Positions 1 to 9,804 of a stretch of 64,000 nucleotides of DNA are shown piece by piece. The notes under the pieces were generated by a model. It had not been told where the DNA came from, ran no database searches, and saw only the letters and a list, made by a program, of their open reading frames with translations. Position 1 is the first letter of the stretch; each line of letters opens with the position of its first letter. Origin of the DNA: Batillaria attramentaria (Eukaryota > Mollusca > Gastropoda > Batillariidae); contig JACVVK020000141.1 in assembly GCA_018292915.2 (NCBI GenBank), positions 248,001 to 312,000 of the forward strand, given 5' to 3'. The translations under genes and the position numbers were made by a program.

Positions 1-94
1 TTATTTACTAAGAACAAAACTGCGCATTCACATTAGTGTAACAGACCCAGCCTGCATTGTCACAAAAATTAACAAATGACACGAACTATGTACA

Positions 95-278
95 GCTTGG
101 AGGGTGGGGTGGCTGTTCGGGAGTTTAACGTCCTTTTCCACCACATACCGTGATATCAAAAGACGGGGCAACGATGAAAAGCCAGCACAAATATTTGGCC
201 CCAGCCGGGATTCAAACTCACGACCCGAGCATTGGGAGTCCAACGCTCTACCATTCGGCCACCCCGGCTCCCCCCGTA
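95..278 (-). mobile_element. tRNA-derived SINE (type A), minus strand
   Basis: Read on the minus strand, a tRNA-like head carries an A-box-like TGGCCGAATGGTAGAGCG and a B-box-like segment near GAGTTTGAATCCCGG. It is followed by a body ending in GGAAAAGGACGTTAAACTCC and a CACCC-rich tail. A plus-strand copy lies at 49913-50090, and tail-only fragments lie at 4388-4432, 6990-7015, 9885-9922 and 48970-49035. Copy number and the pol III boxes support a SINE rather than a functional tRNA gene. Confidence 0.8.
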
Positions 279-531
279 AAGCTTGGAGGAGCAAAGTTCC
301 TTTACAAAAACTGAAAAGCAAAAACTTTTTTTTTTTTTTTTTTAATATTGCTGGCAGGAGGAAGGCCAGTAGGACCAGAGAAAAGCTCAGAACGCCCAAA
401 TCCAGGAACCACGTAAAATCAGTATCCTCACAACTTTACCTGGGATCAACTTCATAATTAATGGTATGCAATCTCAGCAAAAAGCCGAAAACATTGCGTT
501 TTTTTTTTTTTTTTTAAACTGCGACTCCTTC

Positions 532-811
532 GACTGTGCTTAATCCAGGCAACTCTGTCATAGTTGCAGAGTTTCAGCGATTCGGGGACCACCCTTATAA
601 AACCAGAGCACGAGTTTGCCGTGACATTATTTGGTTTTTGGTCAGTGAGCGAGACACATCGCTACAATGTCTTGCGGATGTTGAGTGCTGCACGATCTTT
701 CTCGCTCAGCCTCAAAACGCAAACTGAGCTGTGAAATCAGGCTGCCCTTGGCTTTTACTGGGGTTTTAGGGACGCTGAAAACTCTGCAACTGTGACAGAG
801 TTGACTGTGCT
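532..811. mobile_element. Small MITE-like element with ~29 bp inverted ends
   Basis: Positions 551-579 and 773-802 form an imperfect inverted repeat built on AACTCTGTCA and GTTGCAGAGTTT. A 9 bp direct repeat GACTGTGCT sits at 532-540 and 803-811, which could be a target duplication, although 10 bp separate it from the left inverted repeat. The interior has no convincing coding sequence. A non-autonomous DNA transposon is inferred; the family is not recognised. Confidence 0.5.
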
Positions 812-1241
812 CACACGGTCGGCTCTGTAAAATTTTTTCACACTTCGGAAAGCTTTTTGTTGGGAGCTTAGATCTTTAAACATGAGAGGAGACAATGCTG
901 TTCAGTGCGGCACACCTGCTACGCTTTTATCGCTCAACTGTGCTTCTCTCTCAGGAAACCTTTTTTTTAATGGTTGCTGGTCCCAGTCAGCTGATGCCAG
1001 GGGCTTTTGGGTGTGCCGGGTTGAAATCTACCAGCAAAACATGCACTTGCAGCCATGTGGTTATTTGCGGCCAGGCGGTCGGCAGTTTTGGAGAAAATCA
1101 AACTACCACTGCCAACGATCGCCATCAGCTCAGGGCTTCACATCCGTGGCAACTAAAATTGAGACAAGTGCCCTGGCTGTCTGACAACATAGGACATTTG
1201 TCCTGGATCATGACGACTAACTAAGTAATATAAGAAAGTAA

Positions 1242-1507
1242 TCAGACATTTCAAAACTGAGTTGGTCTATGACCGATGTTCAACGCGGACATGAAGACCT
1301 GCCTGCTGAGCCTACTGTAATGAATAGGTGAACTTAAAAATCAATTTCTTGTCAGCCATCGTTCCTCACCTCCATCAGACATTTCCAAACTGAGTTGGTC
1401 TATGACTGATGTTCGATGCGGACATGAAGACCTGCCTACTGAGCCTACTGTTACAAATAGGTGCACTTAAAAATCAATTTCTTGTCAGCCATCGTCCCTC
1501 ACCTCCA
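1242..1507. repeat. 133 bp tandem duplication at the end of an SRRT exon
   Basis: Positions 1242-1374 and 1375-1507 are about 93% alike and share TGAGTTGGTCTATGAC, GGACATGAAGACCTGCCT and CTTGTCAGCCATCG. The second copy covers the last four bases and 5' splice site of the SRRT exon at 1503-1695, so the first copy holds a second GGAG|GTGAGG-like donor 133 bp further into the intron. Confidence 0.85.
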
Positions 1508-1695
1508 TACATCATGTGTGGACTTCGCCCACCGTAACCCATCATGGAACCTGGGGGCTGGGAAGGGGGGCCACCCATGGGTCCTGCCCCTGCTCCGAAT
1601 TGCCCCCCTTGACTTGGCCCAGAAGGCCTGTTGCCGGGGTGTTCTGGTAAGCATGGCCGCTTGGGGTCCATGAGGTAATTATTGAAAAAGGCAAC
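1503..1695 (-). CDS. SRRT: SRRT exon: VAFFNNYL and Gly/Pro-rich C-terminal part
   Basis: The exon starts after TTCCAG with VAFFNNYLMDPKRP, matching ARS2, and continues into a Pro/Gly/Met-rich tract. Its donor GGAG|GTGAGG is duplicated 133 bp downstream. The final exon, encoding the acidic C-terminus, is not visible in 1-1240. Confidence 0.88.
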
Positions 1696-2179
1696 CTGGA
1701 AAAAACATCACTGTACATTAAAGATTATAACAAACAAGTTACATGGACTTTCCCAAGCCACATAAAGTCAACCTGTGTCACAGCATGAGATTACTGCGAC
1801 TACTGATCTCGCCACAGCAAAAAATGACATCTCGACCTGTGTGGTCTGTTTGGGTTAATGTCCCATCTTCCAATATTATATTTAGGCTCACAGATCATTC
1901 TGAGCTGTATAGGCCGGTTCCAAAGTTGCATCACTTAGACATCTGCACGGTCACAGCCCCTCGGAGGCTGGCAGTGAGCCAAAACAAGGCTGATGAAGGC
2001 AAAGGCCCGTCACGCGATGCCGTTATTCACAGGCTGGCAAAGTTCCGGCGCTGGAAAAATCACAAAGGACCCACCTCTTTCTTCTTTTTTTTTTTTTTGA
2101 TTATTCTTTTTTTTAAATAGCATATTTGACAACAACAAAAAGACACATGTACATAGTACAAAACAAAAAACCAATGTCA

Positions 2180-3370
<1,191 letters not shown>

Positions 3371-3477
3371 CTCAGGGTTTTTCTTCCCAAGTTTCACAGC
3401 CTCCTCCTCCGAGATCTTCCCGTTCAGCTCCAGGAACGGCTTCAGCTTGTTCTCGAAGTTTGTCATGTACTCCGTCA
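3371..3477 (-). CDS. SRRT: SRRT exon ending at a GC splice donor
   Basis: The 107 nt exon reads TEYMTNFENKLKPFLELNG then SEEEAVKLGKKNPE, collinear with the family. The frame closes only if the donor is GAG|GCATAT at 3370-3369, a GC-AG intron, and the next exon begins GTG GAG AAG at 2380. Confidence 0.85.
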
Positions 3478-3648
3478 CTGTAACAAGAGATCAAGAATGG
3501 GTCAGCAAGACATCTGATTCTGAAGTTAAACTACCATCACTCTTCAGAGTGTTGGATTCTAAAATTTAAGCAAGTTTTCAGAAAACTTGAGGAACCTACT
3601 GATGCATAAGCTCGCACACACGCACGTGCGCACACACACACACACACA

Positions 3649-3684
<36 letters not shown>

Positions 3685-4535
3685 TCCTCTAACTCCATCA
3701 GCCACATGCCTCACTACAGCAAGAGCAGTTACATACAAACGGAAAAATTTTGACACAATTCAAACTGGGAGGTTTCAAGTTTGATTTTAAAAGCAGACAA
3801 GTGTGATACCTCACGAATATGCTGGGGCAGAGAGTTCAGGAAAAAAACATAGGGAGAAAGGTACGATGCCGTGCTTGGTCTAGTCAGATCTAAACCAGAC
3901 CTAAACGTCTTACCATCGCCCTGCGTGATTTTGGCTGTAGCCCTGTGTGGCATTTCATCCTCGTTCGGATACTCGTTTGCGCTGTAGTAGTCAATGGAAT
4001 GAACGACGCGCAAGTAGAGAATCATACGGTCTAAAACCTGCACACACGCATTAGAAAAGACACCAGTTACAGTCAGACCTTACCTGCATGAACACTGATC
4101 GAATCTTTCAAACTAGGAAATTAAGAATCCAGATCCAGGATTCACACCATTTCTCCACTCAATCACTGTCTCGAGAGGAAATACACCACTGCATTTACGT
4201 GGTCAGTAAAATGCATTTCAGGAGAAAACCATGACAACAACAAAAAACAGTTTATTTTTCTTTCAAACAGCAACAGAAGAAGGGAAACTTAGAAGCAAAA
4301 AGCAAAATCAGTATCTAGATCATTTGCACACCTCAACACAAACTTGATACCTTGACACAGGTGAGGGGGGAGACGGGGAGAGTGTGGGGGGTGGGTGTTT
4401 GGGAGTTTAACGTCCTTTTCCACCACATAAGGGAGACGCGGAGAGAGAGAGAGAGCAAGTACTAGCAAATATTTAGTGCTATGTTACTTGGACAAAACAC
4501 CAAATTCTCTCCCAAACCTGAGGAAATACACATAC
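3478..4535. repeat. SRRT introns with (CA)n and a SINE tail
   Basis: A (CA)n tract occupies 3629-3680 between exons. A SINE type A tail (GGAGTTTAACGTCCTTTTCC at about 4408-4427, minus-oriented element) lies at 4388-4432. Apart from the 3914-4037 exon no coding sequence was recognised. Confidence 0.7.
3914..4037 (-). CDS. SRRT: SRRT exon: [12 protein letters not shown] / EYPNEDEMP
   Basis: The 124 nt exon has acceptor GTGTGCAG and donor GATG|GTAAGA. It begins [18 protein letters not shown], a highly conserved ARS2 signature, and ends in phase 1, joining in frame to 3371-3477. Confidence 0.92.
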
Positions 4536-4606
4536 CTTGAGCATCTTGTCATCACGCTCCACTGAAATCTCAGGATTCGATTCTTTCCTGTCCTCCTCTG
4601 TCATAC
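4536..4606 (-). CDS. SRRT: SRRT exon: NPEISVERDDKMLK segment
   Basis: The 71 nt exon has acceptor GTGGCAG and donor CTCAAG|GTATGT. It reads MTEEDRKESNPEISVERDDK and corresponds to the family segment just after the RRM-like domain. It needs one preceding base, while the exon at 5015-5188 supplies two. Confidence 0.85.
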
Positions 4607-4775
4607 CTGCCACAGTTCAACAACACAACACGTCTATTACAAAAAAAAAGAAAAAAAAAAAGAGGACAAATGGCCTACCTTTTTTCAGCTAGTTTTCTTT
4701 CGGCTCAAGACAAAAGTTGCATTAATCCTAGTCTTGCGGAACCAATTTGTCTCATACACACACACACACACACAC

Positions 4776-4807
<32 letters not shown>

Positions 4808-5014
4808 GGGTTATTACATAGACTCCCATTGTTACACAAGGGAGCCAAAAAGAAAGAAAAAAAAAAAAGCCCCTTACTGCAATCAGACAGGTAAACATCA
4901 CCAATTCACTATACACCTCCTAAACATTCCCCCCCCCCCCCCCCATCCTCGATCTCCCACCCCATACACCCCTCTCCCGGCTTCCAAAGTGATCTCTGAA
5001 GATCATCCTCTCAC
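4607..5014. repeat. Low-complexity and repeat block where SRRT central exons are expected
   Basis: Contents are poly-A at about 4638-4662, (CA)n at 4753-4778, (CAGA)n at 4778-4802, the end of a dispersed repeat marked by ACACAAGGGAGCCAAAAAG (4837-4855), and poly-C at 4930-4944. No SRRT reading frame was found. Such sequence is prone to assembly collapse. Confidence 0.7.
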
Positions 5015-5188
5015 CATTCCTCTTCTTTGTGAGCTAGGAAGAACTCGGAGATCTGCTGCCGTTTGAAATCAATCTTGTACTCATTGTATCGCTTGATGGC
5101 GTCCTCCTCCCCGATCGTGTCATCCTGCTGCTGCAGGAACAGCTTGAACGTCAGCATCGGGGGCTGGGTTGGGTAGTCGGGATCGTTT
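5015..5188 (-). CDS. SRRT: SRRT exon: start of DUF3546
   Basis: The exon is 174 nt with acceptor AAACAG and donor GAATG|GTGAGA. It encodes a QPPMLTFKLFLQQQDD segment followed by RYNEYKIDFKRQQ and ending HKEEEW, closely matching the animal ARS2 family. It ends in phase 2 with no compatible downstream partner in this window. Confidence 0.9.
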
Positions 5189-5224
5189 CTGTTTGAGGGG
5201 GGAAAAAAAGATTCAAGAAACAAA

Positions 5225-5960
5225 TTCAGGTCAGGTGTATGCGCGCAATCCCTTTGGTGTTTTAAAAGGGGTTAATGCTACAATTTTTATGCTCACAGAT
5301 CGTTCTGAGCTGTTTTCGAGATTTCTTTTTTTTTCTTTTCTTTTTTGCTGCCACAACTCTTTGCCGACTCCAGTGGTGTTCCTCCCAGGTCATGGGTGGA
5401 ATCCACGGAGGGCTCAGAAGTTGGGGCAATTTTTATTATGCATGATGATGGAGATGAGGATGATGGTAAGATGATGCTATGGAGGTCCGTGTGGTTTGGG
5501 ACTGCGGGACAGGGCCGCATTTCACGCTTCCTGTCATAAATATCCCGGCATTAACCAGGCCCGGGAACTACGGCACCTGCGGTGCCGGCCATGTAATCAT
5601 CCACATCATAAGACGTGTCATACCAAGGGAAGCACCCCCAAAGTCGCACCCGTGAAGTGGGTGAAGCTCGGCTGTGTGGCAACAGCCCCATAGCACACCC
5701 GCTCTGGGTAGGAGCCGACCTAGGTAGGAAAAATCCCGCTTGCCTCGGCTGGGACTCGAACCCGGGTCTCCCGGTCCATAGTCCGAAGTGCTAACCACTA
5801 CACTACGGGGGCCAGTGTTTTCGAGATTTTTACCATCACACCTCTTAGACACCTGGACAGTGACAGCATCTGTAATGCTGGAACCGATTTCTCTAGTTTA
5901 GAGAAAATTGTACAGTTTCAGAGCTGACTCTTGTTATTATTATTATTAAACTACATGTAT
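5225..5960. repeat. Older dispersed repeat, split by a SINE
   Basis: The halves 5270-5324 and 5816-5930 together resemble 1855-1990, which has GCTCACAGATCATTCTGAGC followed by TTAGACATCTGCACGGTCACAGC. The two halves are contiguous at the 1.9 kb copy apart from indels, so the SINE at 5325-5815 inserted into this older repeat. Confidence 0.7.
5325..5815 (-). mobile_element. Complete tRNA-derived SINE (type B) with 14 bp target duplication
   Basis: On the minus strand the element starts with a tRNA-like head: A box TAGTGTAGTGGTTAGCAC and B box GGGTTCGAGTCCC at about 5740-5810. It runs about 490 bp and ends in an A-rich tail, seen as T-rich sequence at 5325-5347. TGTTTTCGAGATTT is repeated exactly at 5311-5324 and 5816-5829, the target-site duplication expected of LINE-driven retrotransposition. 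Confidence 0.88.
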
Positions 5961-6674
5961 TATTTGTATCATTTCAACAGTAATCACTGAACTTAGCATG
6001 CAAAACTGAGCCTAAACGACCAAATATGTGGGGTTTCCTTCCTTACAATCCTTTTGAAATAGTTCTAATTTGTCTCCGTATTTTTCACGGCCAAACCATA
6101 CAATTTCCGTATTTAATTGCGGAAAACAATAAGGCCAATTCGTACTAGTGGGCACCTCTGTGTTCATGTTTTTTTCAGGCCCTACCAGGGATCGATTTTC
6201 TCGCGCGCCCTGCGACTATGTCTCATATTTTGATAAAATGTCGCATAGAAATTTCGCAAAATGCGTCATATGTCGCATGAACATGACATCAAAAGCGCAC
6301 TTGACAACGCGAAGCAGAGATGCGCTGTCCGTGTCAGTCATAGAGTCTGCTACACTAATCTAATATTAGTGATGAGGCTTACTTATCCCGCTCGCCGCGC
6401 GCGCTGCCAGGAACTCTCGCTCGAAAGAGTTGCAAAAAATACTGGCGCGTTATCAGTTTTCTCAGTTCTGCGATAGAGACTGAGGTCCTTTTCCGTTCAG
6501 AACCTGAACGTCACTGCACTTAGGAACAGGCTCTCGGCACAGACATGTGACAGAGTGATGCGGGTGAACTTGATTGTCTCATAGAAAATGAAAATGTCTC
6601 ATAAAAATGACTGGTCATGGAGACAATGTCTCATTGGCATATTTGAGTAAATCCATCCCTGCCCTACAAATCAC

Positions 6675-6851
6675 CTGTTGGGTCCGGACGACACGGGGAA
6701 ATCTTGGTGAGGAGGCAAGTTTCCCATGTCCTGTGTGGCACCGTGACCCCAGCCAGGGTGATGACCCCCGACCCCTCCCATTTGCATGTGACCTGGCCCA
6801 CCGCCCCGTCCTCCACTGTACTGCATGTCGTAATGTTGGTAAGCATCGTCC
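6675..6851 (-). CDS. SRRT: SRRT exon: Gly/His/Met-rich N-terminal segment
   Basis: The acceptor is CTGCAG at 6852-6857 and the donor is AACAG|GTGATT at 6674-6673. The 177 nt exon begins DDAYQHYDMQY and ends in phase 2 (Asn, then AG of an Arg codon), which joins exactly to the next exon (A AAC GAT). Low-complexity Gly/His content is typical of the region before DUF3546. Confidence 0.8.
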
Positions 6852-7018
6852 CTGCAGAGAGGTAAAAACAGCAGCAGGTTAACAGCAAAGTTCAAAATAT
6901 GACTGACTGCAGACGAGTGCAGTTTTTTTTTTTTTTTTTTCAGAATGCTAAGGACAATTGAGGCAAGTGGATATGTGTCTGAGCCGGGGTTCTATTCTTG
7001 TAACGTCCTTTTCAATCG

Positions 7019-7019
<1 letters not shown>

Positions 7020-7064
<45 letters not shown>
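7020..7064. repeat. (TA)n microsatellite
   Basis: An uninterrupted TA run of about 40 bp immediately precedes the left direct repeat of the recombinase locus. Confidence 0.95.
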
Positions 7065-7067
<3 letters not shown>

Positions 7068-7150
7068 CGTAATGTACTCTTAGGGTGACATTTGGTCGCC
7101 ATAAGGCCCATTGCTACTGTAATTTAGCATTATGGTGACCAAAAGGCGGT
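7061..7150. repeat. Left copy of ~90 bp direct repeat flanking the recombinase gene
   Basis: TTAGGGTGACATTTGGTC, AAGGCCCATTGCTA and GGTGACCAAAAGG are shared in the same order and orientation with 13065-13154. The copy also has internal dyad symmetry (TTAGGGTGAC against GTCGCCCTAA). Confidence 0.8.
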
Positions 7151-8556
7151 CGCCCTAATGTTTTGGCCTCTAGCCCTTTTTTGCAAGAGGCGTAGGATGG
7201 TGCCACTGCGTTATCGTGGACACAGGCAGAGTAGCTTTCCTTGGATAATTTCACGACTTTGGGAAACCATCCGTTTGGGAATCATTGTCTTGAATGTAAA
7301 CTTTGCATTACGACGACTCCATTGACGACAGTCTTTATGACGACCTGTGCATTTTGGTGAATATATTTTGACTAAATAGGGTTCTTTTCAAAAAAAACTA
7401 TTGGCATTCATAACTAAGCGAGCGGAAGTAGACAAAAGCAACTTCATCATCCTCTCGCTCCGCAGAAGCCAGAACTGAAATTTTGGAGAGATATACAAAC
7501 CAGTGAGCTATTTTTAGAACGGACACAAGAGAAGCGATTTTCAGTGGAGTTTTGTGAGGCTGGAGTGGCGACATACGGGGATTTCCTACGGACCAAAATG
7601 GCTGCCACCATGCAAGATGAAAACGTAAGTAGCGTGTTTTGTAAATATTTTCCTTCTTTTGAAAATAAAATCGAAAAGACTGGTTTTATTTTCGATAGAC
7701 ACAGTTGACAGTAAAGGATAATCATAGAAACAACTGGGGAGTAGGCAAGCCCAAAGAGAACCCAGTTTTCGAGAACCCAACTGACTGTATCCGCACAAGT
7801 AAGAAACTTATTATCATGGTCAGACACGTTCTTTTACTAGTTTTAGATGCTGCAAATCTTCCATGGTATGAGCTAGCAGACAGAAAAAAATGTGTTTGAT
7901 ATAACTGAATAGTGTCTGGCACATACTGTGAATGTTATTGTAAGTTTGTAGCAAGCAAGGGATTTCTTTCTTCTTTTTTTTTTTTTTTTTTTTTTTGGGG
8001 GGGGGGGGGGGGGGGGCTTCTTTGAGACTTTTTAAGTCATGAAAATTTGTGAAGAAAAATGTTCAGCTTCATTACATTCAGACAGCTGCCTGTCAGTATC
8101 ACAGGTGACTCACAGGGGCAATGAAACAAACAGACTGTTCTCACGTTAAAGCCTATTCAATTCCCCTTATATAAATTTAAATTAAGTTTATGTGGTGTAC
8201 GGTGTGAATGGTTTATATGTTTTTATGTGTCTGATATTGTAGTTTAAGTGAAAAAGGTAGTGACATCTTGGTGAAAACTCCCATTTTGCGCGAACTGGTA
8301 AGAGCTAACCTTTCCCAGGCCAGTCGAACTCCAAAACCTAAATTTAGAGAAAAACCAAAAGTAAACGAATGTCTGACTCCATGAGATGTTTTCCAACATA
8401 GGCATAAGCTGCATCACAACAGTGCTTTTGTATACAAAATCCTTGTCAGTCCAGCATTTAGAGAAGTGAATACCCAAAATTTAAATTTACATTTGCTGAG
8501 ATATGTTCTGTCAAATAAATTTAATACATATTCAATTGCTTTTTCATGTTTTTTAG

Positions 8557-8697
8557 ATGAGTGACATCCCAGAAAGTGTGTCAGACTCTGACTCAGCTGA
8601 CTATCTATTTCCTGAACTCACACTGACAAGATCTAGATCAAGACAACTTTCATCATCTTCACTACTTCAGCAGGGTCATCACGATCACCCTCCCCAG
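8557..8697 (+). CDS. Recombinase gene exon 2
   Basis: The acceptor TTTTTTAG directly precedes ATGAGTGAC and the donor is CCCCAG|GTAACT. The exon is 47 codons, phase 0 at both ends, acidic at the start (SVSDSDSADY) and then Ser/Gln-rich. It joins in phase to the 27 nt exon at 7598-7624. Confidence 0.6.
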
Positions 8698-9284
8698 GTA
8701 ACTATGGTTTCGCTTATTTGTGTACACCTTTTTCCATGAGGAGTGGGGGGAGGGGGGCAATCTCCATTGTTTCAAGGTTTGAATATGTGTAGTAAGTTTT
8801 GTAATATTAACATGAATTAAACTTGCGCAGGAAATAAAAATCTAGTTCAGTAGTTGTCTTGTGAGTGTGGAAAAGTGCTGCCCCTATGTACCGCCCTAGT
8901 GTTTCACTTGGTACAGCCATTGAAAACCACCCACCCTCTGTGACTACTGATATGTATGGAAACCCTTCCTGAGCTTTCAGAGTTTGTCAGACTACCGGTA
9001 GAAGCTAAAAGGCTAGCAATTTTTCACCAGAATTACCCAGTTATTTTCAGTTTTCTAACAGAAGAGCAGGTTACAACTGTGGCTTTGCAGGTTACAACTT
9101 GGGTTTTATTATTTAGCTTGTTTGGTGACCTTCGACTTGCATGGGTGAAATTTACATGATAAATCTAAATTGAACAAAGCCATAATCAGGGCGTGTCATA
9201 ACCCCCTCCCCCTCTTTTTTCCACTTTACTAGTTTAGTTGAATAGTACTTCTTATTGTTTATCATCTGCTCTTGTTTTGCAGAG

Positions 9285-9372
9285 ATTCAGCCCATATCAA
9301 GGTTTTCCACACCAGAGTCGCCAGCACAGCAGCAGCAGAATGAGGATGATCATCTGGTTTCACCAGCTCCAC
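9285..9372 (+). CDS. Recombinase gene exon 3 (first copy of a duplicated exon)
   Basis: The segment reads IQPISRFSTPESPAQQQQNE and DDHLVSPAP with donor CAC|GTAAGT. The acceptor TTTTGCAGAG offers two AGs, and the second keeps phase with exon 2. It is 90% alike to the exon at 9715-9804. Confidence 0.65.
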
Positions 9373-9714
9373 GTAAGTTCCAGTCTTTTGAGTTTTGTGA
9401 TGGGGTATACACATACAGCAAGATTCAACCTACTTACCATTGAGGGGCATCTGCTCTAGGATGCATGCATGTAAACATGGTTTCTTGTCTGTGATTCAAC
9501 ATTTGTTTAAAAATTCCCCTTCATACATGCAGGTGAAATCCACAGCCTGTCTAACCTCACTTTTGTGAGCAAGACTTCGAAACTTTTGTTGCCGAAGCAC
9601 CAACAGCAAATGTAAATTTGAACACCATAATCGGGGGTTGTCATGCCACCCTCCCCCCTCTTTTTTTCCACTTTAGTCCTTCTTATTGTTTTATCATCTG
9701 CTCTTGTTTTGCAG

Positions 9715-9804
9715 AGATTCAACCCATAACAAGGACTTCCACACCAGAGTCGCCAGCACAGCAGCAGCAGAATGAGGATGATCATCTGGTTTCACCAGCT
9801 GCAC
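9715..9804 (+). CDS. Recombinase gene exon 4 (second copy of the duplicated exon)
   Basis: The 90 nt, 30-codon symmetric exon (phase 1 to phase 1) reads IQPITRTSTPESPAQQQQNE. Because it is a multiple of three it can be included or skipped without changing the frame. Confidence 0.65.

Noticed and set aside
104..457. Overlapping open frames on both strands at the left end
   Set aside because: They lie in a SINE and poly-T tract and show no conserved domain.
7699..7798. Candidate extra exon of the recombinase gene (acceptor GATAG, donor ACAA|GTAAGA)
   Set aside because: It can be spliced in phase to 9283, but leaving it out and using 8557-8697 gives a better joined reading (PPQ-IQPIS), so I left it as intron.
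7447..7827. Minus-strand open frames opposite the first recombinase exon
   Set aside because: No domain or splice context; antisense shadow of AT-rich sequence.
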